From assembly GCA_047975765.1 (NCBI GenBank), contig JBKEEF010000002.1:186001-250000 (forward strand): a stretch of DNA of 64,000 nt, given 5' to 3'. The position numbers and the translations under genes are program-made. This document shows, in pieces, positions 57,996 to 64,000 of this stretch. Below the pieces are notes generated by a model that ran no database searches, was not told the origin of the DNA, and saw only the letters and a program-made list of their open reading frames with translations. The DNA comes from JAQWBS01 sp047975765 (GTDB taxonomy: Bacteria > Pseudomonadota > Alphaproteobacteria > RF32 > CAG-239). How positions within the stretch are numbered: the first letter of the stretch is position 1; every line of letters begins with the position of its first letter.

Positions 57996-59227
57996 GCAAT
58001 TTCTTTAGAAACCGTTTCAGCTTTAGCAATGAGTTCTTCTTTGGAGAGTGTGAAGCCACTTTCAATCCATAGAGCTTCTAAATAGTTCAAAACCAATTTA
58101 ATTTGCTGGTTTTTAACGCCAAAACCAATCACATCCTTCCCTCCAACTTCAAATTTAGGAAGCTTAATTTCTTGGATAGATTGAATAATTTCTTCAATAT
58201 TCGCCATTTTAAGACGTTTTTTAACACAAAGAATAATAAGTTTATCAATACAAAATTCATTACCATACTTATAGATGATTTCTAAAAGTTTTTTACTATC
58301 CTCATAGTCACTAAGTTCAATATTTTCTTCATCTAAAGAGAGATAATATGCTTTTCCTTTATTGCTAAACTTCAAAACATTGAGATAAAACTCAGTCTGT
58401 TCTTTGCTATTTGCATGTAGAAGCATAAAAAGTCTTCTAATTCCAGCTTTTCCAATTTTGGAGTCATCAAACCAATTTACCAGAAAATCAAGATCAGAAA
58501 GATTTTTTGGTGTCGGAATAACGTGAGAAAGAATGTCGTTATCTGCCATAATTTTCATAACATTTACAACATTTTTGGTCAGTAAAATTTTCTTCAACTC
58601 ATCTTTTAGCCTATCAATAGAAACGGTTTTAAGACCTTCTTTATTATCAATACAAGCTTGAAGAGATTTTTTATCTGGTTCGCCTTTGCCAAAGGAAGAA
58701 TAGAATCTGAAAAAACGCAAAATTCTAGTATAGTCTTCTTTAATGCGTTGGTTAGGATTTCCAATAAAACGAATAACTCCATTTTCTAAATCATCGATTC
58801 CATTATAATAATCGAAAACATTGCCTTTTTCATCAGCATAAACAGCATTGATCGTTAAGTCACGAGAAGAGGCGTCAACGCTCCAATCGGTTGTGAATTG
58901 AATGATGTTTTGTTTACCTTCAGTGACAATTTTATGAAGAGATGTTACTTCGATTATAGAGTCGTTGATAACAACACCAATACAATCTGTTTTAATGCCA
59001 ATTGCAACGGTTTTAAGAGAGCGATCTTCACAAGCTTCAACCAATTCATCAGGGGATAAATCTGTTGCGAGGTTGATATCGGCGGAGTCGATACCCATAA
59101 TTGCATCGCGAACGCATCCACCCACAAAACGTAAAACACCACCGTAGTTTTCTACGGCTTTGAAAAGTCTCAAAATTTTTTTATCTTTAATGATCTTACT
59201 CACATCAAGATAATTATCTCTAATCAT
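57992..59227 (-). CDS. cca: CCA tRNA nucleotidyltransferase
   Basis: The enzyme adds CCA to tRNA 3' ends. The 411-residue protein has the class II motif RFVGGCVRDAIMG, the metal-binding strand SADINLATDLSPDEL, SSRDLTINAVYAD, ENGVIRFIGNPNQRIKEDYT and RILRFFRFYSSFG. In the metal-binding strand the usual D-x-D pair reads D-I-N, so the second Asp is replaced by Asn. The rest of the neck, body and tail regions appears complete. Confidence 0.85.
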   Translation of the reverse strand: MIRDNYLDVSKIIKDKKILRLFKAVENYGGVLRFVGGCVRDAIMGIDSADINLATDLSPDELVEACEDRSLKTVAIGIKTDCIGVVINDSIIEVTSLHKIVTEGKQNIIQFTTDWSVDASSRDLTINAVYADEKGNVFDYYNGIDDLENGVIRFIGNPNQRIKEDYTRILRFFRFYSSFGKGEPDKKSLQACIDNKEGLKTVSIDRLKDELKKILLTKNVVNVMKIMADNDILSHVIPTPKNLSDLDFLVNWFDDSKIGKAGIRRLFMLLHANSKEQTEFYLNVLKFSNKGKAYYLSLDEENIELSDYEDSKKLLEIIYKYGNEFCIDKLIILCVKKRLKMANIEEIIQSIQEIKLPKFEVGGKDVIGFGVKNQQIKLVLNYLEALWIESGFTLSKEELIAKAETVSKEIA

Positions 59228-59326
59228 ATGTGGCTCTCTTTTCTGTAAATTTTACATAAATTAACATTTTCTATAGATTTTTCAAATATAATTCCGATTA
59301 AGTTAAATTTTTGTGAGTATATAATA

Positions 59327-59833
59327 ATGAAAAAGTTTGTATTTGGTTCTTTTCTTTCTGTTTTAATAGGTATTAGTTCAGTTGCAATTGCTGCTCCAAC
59401 AATGATTGGCGAATATGGTGATTGGGTGGCTTATGCCTATAAAGATGCTTCTGGGCAAATTTGCTATATGGCTTCAACCCCAAAAAGAGATGAAGGAAAA
59501 TATACAAAAAGAGGCGATATTTATGTCGTTGTAACACATCGTCCGAAAGAAAAAGTATATGATGTTGTCAATTTTGTTGCTGGATATGATTTTAAAGCAG
59601 GTGAAAAAGTGACTGTTAAAATTGGTGCAAAAACCATTGATAAGATTTTCACAGAAGGCGATAAAGCTTGGGCAATTAATGAATCTGTTGATAAAAAACT
59701 TGTGGATGCAATGAAAAGAGGCGATAGAATGTTTGTAAGTGGAATGTCTTCTAAAGGCACAACAACAAAAGACACATATTCCCTTTCTGGCTTTGGTTCA
59801 GCATATAAAGCTATCAGCACAAAGTGTAAATAA
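59327..59833 (+). CDS. Invasion-associated locus B (IalB) family protein
   Basis: A signal peptide (about residues 1-22, ending AIAA) is followed by a domain of about 145 residues: YGDWVAYAYKDASGQICYMA, then VVVTHRPKEKVYDVVNFVAG, KIGAKTIDKIFTEGDKAWAI and MFVSGMSSKGTTTKDTYSLS, ending in a Cys that could pair with the Cys in QICYM. IalB-type proteins are periplasmic and named for Bartonella, but most are housekeeping proteins of unknown role in Alphaproteobacteria. rlmN begins on the base after its stop. Confidence 0.85.
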   Translation: MKKFVFGSFLSVLIGISSVAIAAPTMIGEYGDWVAYAYKDASGQICYMASTPKRDEGKYTKRGDIYVVVTHRPKEKVYDVVNFVAGYDFKAGEKVTVKIGAKTIDKIFTEGDKAWAINESVDKKLVDAMKRGDRMFVSGMSSKGTTTKDTYSLSGFGSAYKAISTKCK

Positions 59834-60895
59834 ATGTCAAAAAAAGAAATTATAGGGCTTAGTTTTGAAGAAATCTTAAGTGAAATGGAAGTTTTAGGCG
59901 AGAAAAAATTTCGCGCCAAACAACTTTGGCAATGGCTTTATTTTCACGGTGCCACAGAATTCTCTAAAATGAGTAGTTTTTCTAAAGATTTGAGAGAAAA
60001 ACTTGAAGAAAATTATACACTCACACGTCCCAAAATTGTAACAGAACAAATTTCAAATGATGGAACTAGAAAATGGCTTCTTGAATTTTCAGATGGTCAA
60101 AGAGTCGAAACGGTTTATATCCCAGAAGAAGACCGTGGTGCAATTTGCATCTCAACTCAGGTTGGCTGTGCAGTAGGTTGTAAGTTTTGTCATACAGGAA
60201 GTCAAAGAATTACAAGAAACTTAACATCTGGTGAGATTGTCAGCCAATTTTTAGTGGCAAGAGATGTTTATGGTGAATGGCCAAGCCCTTCAAATGGAAC
60301 AATTAGAAAGCTTTCAAATGTTGTGGTTATGGGTATGGGTGAACCGCTTCATAACACAGATAATACGATTAAAGCTTTAAACATATTAACGGATGGTGAT
60401 GGGGTTGCTCTTTCAAAAAGAAGGATTACATTGTCTACATCTGGAATTGCTCCAAAAATGGCTCTTATTGCAAAAGAAACAGGTGTAAAATTGGCGGTTA
60501 GTCTACATGCGCCAAACAATGAAAAAAGAACTTCAATAATGCCTATTAATAAGCAATATCCGATTGAGGAAGTTCTGAAAGCTTGTCAAGAATATCAAAA
60601 AATTGTAACTTCAAGATATATTACTTTCGAATATTTGATGTTAAAAGACATTAATGACAGTTTAGATGATGCCAAAGAGCTTGTTGCTTTGATGAAAAAA
60701 TTTAGAATTGGAGCAAAGTTTAATCTAATTGCTTTTAACCCTTGGCCAGGTTGTGGTTTTGAACCAAGTTCAAACAATAGAATTAGAGCTTTTTCGCAAG
60801 AACTTGAAAAAGGTGGTTTTGCAGCTCCGATAAGAACAGCTAGAGGTCAAGATATTTTGGCAGCCTGCGGACAGCTTAAATCGGAGAAATCGTAG
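59834..60895 (+). CDS. rlmN: 23S rRNA/tRNA adenine C2-methyltransferase RlmN
   Basis: RlmN is a radical SAM enzyme that methylates A2503 of 23S rRNA and A37 of several tRNAs. The 353-residue protein has the cluster motif CAVGCKFCHTG, GMGEPLHN, the methyl-carrying Cys in AACGQL at the C-terminus and the N-terminal accessory helical domain. All needed cysteines are present. The gene follows ialB directly. Confidence 0.96.
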   Translation: MSKKEIIGLSFEEILSEMEVLGEKKFRAKQLWQWLYFHGATEFSKMSSFSKDLREKLEENYTLTRPKIVTEQISNDGTRKWLLEFSDGQRVETVYIPEEDRGAICISTQVGCAVGCKFCHTGSQRITRNLTSGEIVSQFLVARDVYGEWPSPSNGTIRKLSNVVVMGMGEPLHNTDNTIKALNILTDGDGVALSKRRITLSTSGIAPKMALIAKETGVKLAVSLHAPNNEKRTSIMPINKQYPIEEVLKACQEYQKIVTSRYITFEYLMLKDINDSLDDAKELVALMKKFRIGAKFNLIAFNPWPGCGFEPSSNNRIRAFSQELEKGGFAAPIRTARGQDILAACGQLKSEKS

Positions 60896-60904
60896 GGGTT
60901 TATT

Positions 60905-61438
60905 ATGAAAAAAATAATCTATTTTTTTGTTGGGGGAATTTTGTTATTTTATCTGACAAAATATTTAGGAAATGAATCTTTTCATGAGGAATTACATTGG
61001 TCAAAATATAAATCAAAAGAAATTAGTCTTTTTGGTGATAGAGTAACAAGTATAGAAGTTTTAGACTCTGAAAACGGGAAAGATGATAAACTTCTTGTTT
61101 TCTACGATGAAGCAAAAAAAGGAATATACTGCAAAAGTATTTCCAATAAAAGCATATACGTCTGTACGCCTATGAACATAAAAAATGAAAAAATCTCCAA
61201 GGAAAGCGATATAAAAGACTTTCTGTCTTCATATAATCTTCCAAAAAGTTTTATTGCACATATTTCTGTTTATGATTTCTATTTTCTAAAAAAAATGACA
61301 ATGAAAATTAAATCACTAGAGGAAAAATGTACAAATAATGAAGACTGCAAATTCAAAACAGTTGATAATTATGCAACATTTAGGTATGACTTCTTAAAAA
61401 ACATCTATGATACTCAAATTAAATTAGAAGAAATATAG
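60905..61438 (+). CDS. Membrane-anchored protein of unknown function
   Basis: I do not recognise a family. The 177-residue protein has one N-terminal hydrophobic segment (about 4-20, IIYFFVGGILLFYLT), which may be an anchor or an uncleaved signal. The rest is a soluble domain with two Cys pairs (YCKSISNKSIYVC and KCTNNEDCKF), suggesting periplasmic disulphides. The gene overlaps the convergent rppH by 25 bases and shares its terminator region. Confidence 0.6.
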   Translation: MKKIIYFFVGGILLFYLTKYLGNESFHEELHWSKYKSKEISLFGDRVTSIEVLDSENGKDDKLLVFYDEAKKGIYCKSISNKSIYVCTPMNIKNEKISKESDIKDFLSSYNLPKSFIAHISVYDFYFLKKMTMKIKSLEEKCTNNEDCKFKTVDNYATFRYDFLKNIYDTQIKLEEI

Positions 61439-61902
61439 TTTTCAATTAAAGGGATAAAGAAATTTATCCCTTTTTCATAAACTTCTTTTTTAAATGGAAC
61501 CACATGGTTTAATGCAAAATCTGCATCGACCCATTTCCATTGAGCAAATTCTGGAATTTTTGTTTTTATATCAATTTCAGAATCATTTCCTTGAAAATGA
61601 AAAAGAACCCAACTTTGTTCTTGTCCTGAATATTTACATCCAAATTTTTTGAAAACATTGTCTGGAAAGTCGTAGAAGATAGGTTTTTCTGTTTGCGATA
61701 CAAACTCCAAGGAAGTGATAGATGTTTCTTCCCACGCCTCTCTTTTGGCAGCTTCGAGAACATTTTCCCCTTCGTCTATTCCACCTTGTGGAAACTGCCA
61801 AGCAAAAGTTTTTCCTTGAGAGTCTAGTCTTTCGCAAACAAGAAGTTTTTTTTCTTTGTTAAAAATAACAATACACACATTTTTACGATATTTTTTTTCC
61901 AT
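61414..61902 (-). CDS. rppH: RNA pyrophosphohydrolase RppH
   Basis: RppH removes pyrophosphate from 5' triphosphate RNA and starts decay. The 162-residue protein has the Nudix motif GGIDEGENVLEAAKREAWEETSI, here referred to as positions 40-62, with all Glu ligands. RVGVVIF-like NVCIVIFNKEKKLLVCERL, WQFPQGG and WKWVDADF complete the RppH pattern. It follows the divergent polysaccharide deacetylase gene after 2 bases, a conserved alphaproteobacterial pair. Confidence 0.93.
   Translation of the reverse strand: MEKKYRKNVCIVIFNKEKKLLVCERLDSQGKTFAWQFPQGGIDEGENVLEAAKREAWEETSITSLEFVSQTEKPIFYDFPDNVFKKFGCKYSGQEQSWVLFHFQGNDSEIDIKTKIPEFAQWKWVDADFALNHVVPFKKEVYEKGINFFIPLIENYISSNLI
61448..61475. terminator. 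Terminator between the 60,905 gene and rppH
   Basis: AAAGGGATAAA and TTTATCCCTTT form an 11-bp stem with a 4-base loop, with A and T tracts. It is inside the end of rppH, so on the minus strand it lies within the coding part and mainly serves the plus-strand gene. Confidence 0.65.
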
Positions 61903-61904
61903 AA

Positions 61905-63038
61905 CTATTCCACAACAAGCATTGAGACAGGAACAAGAACAAAAGGTTTTTTCACTTTTTTTCCTTCTTTAATTTCTTCATAGGAAAGTGGCTTTGAAAA
62001 AGTTTGAGTCCATTCTGAAAGATTTATAATATTGACAGGGCGAGGCGTTATTGAAATAACAACTTGTCCTTTTTCTTGAGCAATTTCTTCTGCTTCTTCA
62101 AAAATTTTCACTAAAACTTCTTTAGGCATCGCATCATCAATAATAATATCTGCTTTTTGACGAGGAAGATGATTGATTTTTAAAGTGCCAAGAAGTTCAC
62201 CTTGAGTTGCATCAACGAAAAGCAAACCTTTTTTCTGAATTTCTTGTAAAATTCCCTTAATTTCTTTGCGGTCCTCATAGTTTGCGTCACCAAGCAGAAC
62301 AACTCCCCCAACCAAAGCATTTTGAGCCTCAATATCATCTAAAACTTTTAAGTTTTGTTCGGGAGACTCATCCAACTTAATCGCTAGAGGTCCTGTATCT
62401 TGTAAGAGATAGTCTTTAGAAGGCAAAATCAAATCAAGATAAGTCTCGTTACCATGACGACGTGCATTTTTGACATTATCAACCAAGTTTCGAGCATAAG
62501 GAGAAAAAGCAAGAGAAATATTTTCATTAATATTTTCAATAATTTTTTCTGAATATTTTTCATTAATACCCATTTTGTTGATGATGACGGCAACTTTGAA
62601 AAATTTTTGAGGAATATCTATTTTTTTAGAATATGTAATCCATTTGCGAGGACTGTTTTCAATTTCTTTAGCATTTTCAGCATTAATTTCTATTACATCT
62701 AAAGGAATATAATTGCCGGAAGATTTCAAATTTTCAATCTTTGGAATTTCAACCGCGAGCTTATTCGCATCAGTAATTCTGACCTTTTGGTCATAGTTTT
62801 TCACAACAACTGGTTTTTTAATCTGTTGCGTATATTGGCGCGGTTGAACCGTATCTGGCATAATAATCATATATCTTGGAGAAAGGTTTTCTTTGCTATA
62901 TAAAATTGAGTCAATTTTATTTAAAAATTCAGGTTTTGTTTTAACCTCGGCGAAAACATATGCCAAACTAACTAGAATGACAATTGTCAACACCCAAATC
63001 AGAATTAAAAATATTTTCTCTTTGATATAATCTAGCAA
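61905..63038 (-). CDS. Divergent polysaccharide deacetylase family protein
   Basis: A membrane segment near residues 10-30 (ILIWVLTIVILVSLAYVFAEV) anchors the protein. The catalytic-like domain from about 145 has VAVIINKMGINEKYSEKIIEN, ISLAFSPYARN, DLILPSKDY and, near the end, VVISITPRPVN. This matches the divergent polysaccharide deacetylase family, which keeps the barrel but lacks several metal ligands of true deacetylases. In Alphaproteobacteria it lies between ctpA and rppH, as here. The function is unknown; peptidoglycan or envelope maintenance is possible. Confidence 0.8.
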   Translation of the reverse strand: MLDYIKEKIFLILIWVLTIVILVSLAYVFAEVKTKPEFLNKIDSILYSKENLSPRYMIIMPDTVQPRQYTQQIKKPVVVKNYDQKVRITDANKLAVEIPKIENLKSSGNYIPLDVIEINAENAKEIENSPRKWITYSKKIDIPQKFFKVAVIINKMGINEKYSEKIIENINENISLAFSPYARNLVDNVKNARRHGNETYLDLILPSKDYLLQDTGPLAIKLDESPEQNLKVLDDIEAQNALVGGVVLLGDANYEDRKEIKGILQEIQKKGLLFVDATQGELLGTLKINHLPRQKADIIIDDAMPKEVLVKIFEEAEEIAQEKGQVVISITPRPVNIINLSEWTQTFSKPLSYEEIKEGKKVKKPFVLVPVSMLVVE

Positions 63039-63049
63039 AAATCAAATCC

Positions 63050-64000
63050 TTATTTTTCGTATTGATTATAAATCCCTAAAGCTTTAACGAGGTCAACAGC
63101 TCTTGAAAGTTGATAGTCTTTAGCAAGCTTATCATCATTTTCTTTGTCGGCAGATTTAGCATCTTTTTTGCCTTTAGCCTCATCTGTTGTTTCGTTTTTC
63201 AAAGCATTTCTGAGTTCTGCTTCACTGAAAGTGTAACCACTGTCTAAAACTTCAACTTTTGCAGGTTTCACTTCAACATCAGGTTCAATTCCTTTTGCTT
63301 GGATTGAACGGCCTGAAGGTGTGTAATAGCGAGCAGTTGTAATTCTCATAGCAATATCTTTGCCCAAAGGTACAACTGTCTGAACAGAGCCTTTACCAAA
63401 AGATTTTTCACCCAAGATAACAGCACGTTTGTGGTCTTGCAAAGCACCAGCAACAATTTCAGACGCAGAAGCTGAACCGTCATTAATCACAACAACAATC
63501 GGAAGTCCCGCTGCAATATCTCCTTCTTTGGCACTAAATTTGATGGTGTCTTCTTCGTTTCTTGAACGTGTAGAAACAATTTCGCCTTTATCAAGGAATA
63601 AGTCAGAAATGCTCACTGCTTGGTCAAGAAGCCCACCAGGATTGTTTCTAACATCAATTACAATGCCTTTAACTTTGTTGTTGAGTTTCTTTTTTGAATC
63701 TTTGATATATTTTTCTACCATTTTATCAGTGTCTTCGTTGAAAGAAGATATACGGATATAGATAACATCATCTTTTAAGATTTCACTTTTAACAGATTGG
63801 ATTTTGATTTCATCACGTTTGATTGTCACATCAAAAGGTTTTTCAGCTGCTCTTCTGATTGTTAATTTTACCTTTGAACCGACTTTTCCACGCATTTTAT
63901 CAACAGCTTCGTTAAGTGTTAAACCAACAACCGTTTCATTGTCAATATTGATGATATAGTCACCAGGTTTCAAGCCTGCTTTGAATGCAGGAGTATCATC
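63050..64000 (-). CDS. ctpA: C-terminal processing protease CtpA (S41), N-terminal part beyond the window
   Basis: The frame is open to the window edge, so the start is missing; the visible part begins in the PDZ domain (DDTPAFKAGLKPGDYIIN). It covers the S41 protease domain with VRNNPGGLLDQAV, NDGSASASEIVAGALQDH (Ser nucleophile) and GEKSFGKGSVQT (the Lys base). A lysine-rich C-terminal tail follows. CtpA cleaves C-termini of periplasmic proteins. The neighbours match the conserved ctpA, deacetylase, rppH order. About 317 codons are in the window. Confidence 0.92.
   Translation of the reverse strand, partial: DDTPAFKAGLKPGDYIINIDNETVVGLTLNEAVDKMRGKVGSKVKLTIRRAAEKPFDVTIKRDEIKIQSVKSEILKDDVIYIRISSFNEDTDKMVEKYIKDSKKKLNNKVKGIVIDVRNNPGGLLDQAVSISDLFLDKGEIVSTRSRNEEDTIKFSAKEGDIAAGLPIVVVINDGSASASEIVAGALQDHKRAVILGEKSFGKGSVQTVVPLGKDIAMRITTARYYTPSGRSIQAKGIEPDVEVKPAKVEVLDSGYTFSEAELRNALKNETTDEAKGKKDAKSADKENDDKLAKDYQLSRAVDLVKALGIYNQYEK

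Noticed and set aside
1..64000. tRNA or rRNA genes, CRISPR arrays, insertion sequences or prophage
   Set aside because: I found no cloverleaf or T-loop signature, no regularly spaced repeats, and no transposase or phage structural gene.

Overview
The window is AT-rich (about one third G+C by eye), densely packed chromosomal DNA of an alphaproteobacterium. The evidence for that group is gene content and order: a secB, Tim44-domain, mltA, smr, dnaQ, coaE block; an mnmE, mnmG, rsmG, parA, parB block; a short orphan HPr kinase; a mitofilin/Mic60-like protein divergent from tsaD; an IalB-family protein; and a ctpA, divergent polysaccharide deacetylase, rppH run. Envelope genes (lptD, lptF, surA, kdsB) indicate a Gram-negative cell with LPS. 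The low G+C, LuxS, an ADP-dependent sugar kinase and a ferredoxin-thioredoxin-reductase-like protein would fit an uncultured, host-associated and probably anaerobic lineage; that is inference.

Layout. 0-6.4 kb is accessory: the start of a glycogen/starch synthase, grpE, a radical SAM/Nudix pair, two tandem outer-membrane barrels, luxS and a hipBA toxin-antitoxin pair with repeated operators. 6.4-20 kb carries ftsK, a glycosyltransferase, kdsB, a HAD hydrolase, fabD-fabG, rsmA-surA-lptD-lptF and xerD. 20-27 kb holds aroK, a frameshifted CorC-type gene, a glutamine amidotransferase next to an archaeal-type ADP-dependent kinase, the Mic60-like gene, tsaD and nth. 27-32.3 kb is the block that ends in coaE.

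The 460-bp gene-free stretch 32,269-32,730, between coaE (leftward) and rho (rightward), is the best candidate for the replication origin. It has five copies of TTATTAACA and two CtrA-type boxes (TTAA-N7-TTAAC). To its right come rho, a leucine-rich leader peptide ahead of a GNAT/ArgE-like pair, mnmE, an acyl-carrier-like protein, mnmG, an accessory block (Nudix, MurA paralogue, PHP phosphatase with an internal stop, two HD paralogues), then rsmG, parA and parB. Two perfect 16-bp parS palindromes lie inside mnmG and rsmG and a 14/16 match lies inside mnmE, so this is the segregation centre of the chromosome.

49-64 kb carries a nuclease, tsaE, hprK, recR-ybaB-dnaX with an SRP RNA gene just upstream of dnaX, a penicillin-binding-protein activator, rsmI-yraN, a CCA-adding enzyme, ialB, rlmN, rppH, a divergent polysaccharide deacetylase and a partial ctpA.

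Three genes are interrupted (a CorC-type gene by two frameshifts, a methyltransferase by one, a PHP phosphatase by one in-frame TAA). Either real decay or assembly errors could explain this. I saw no tRNA, rRNA, CRISPR array, transposase or prophage genes.
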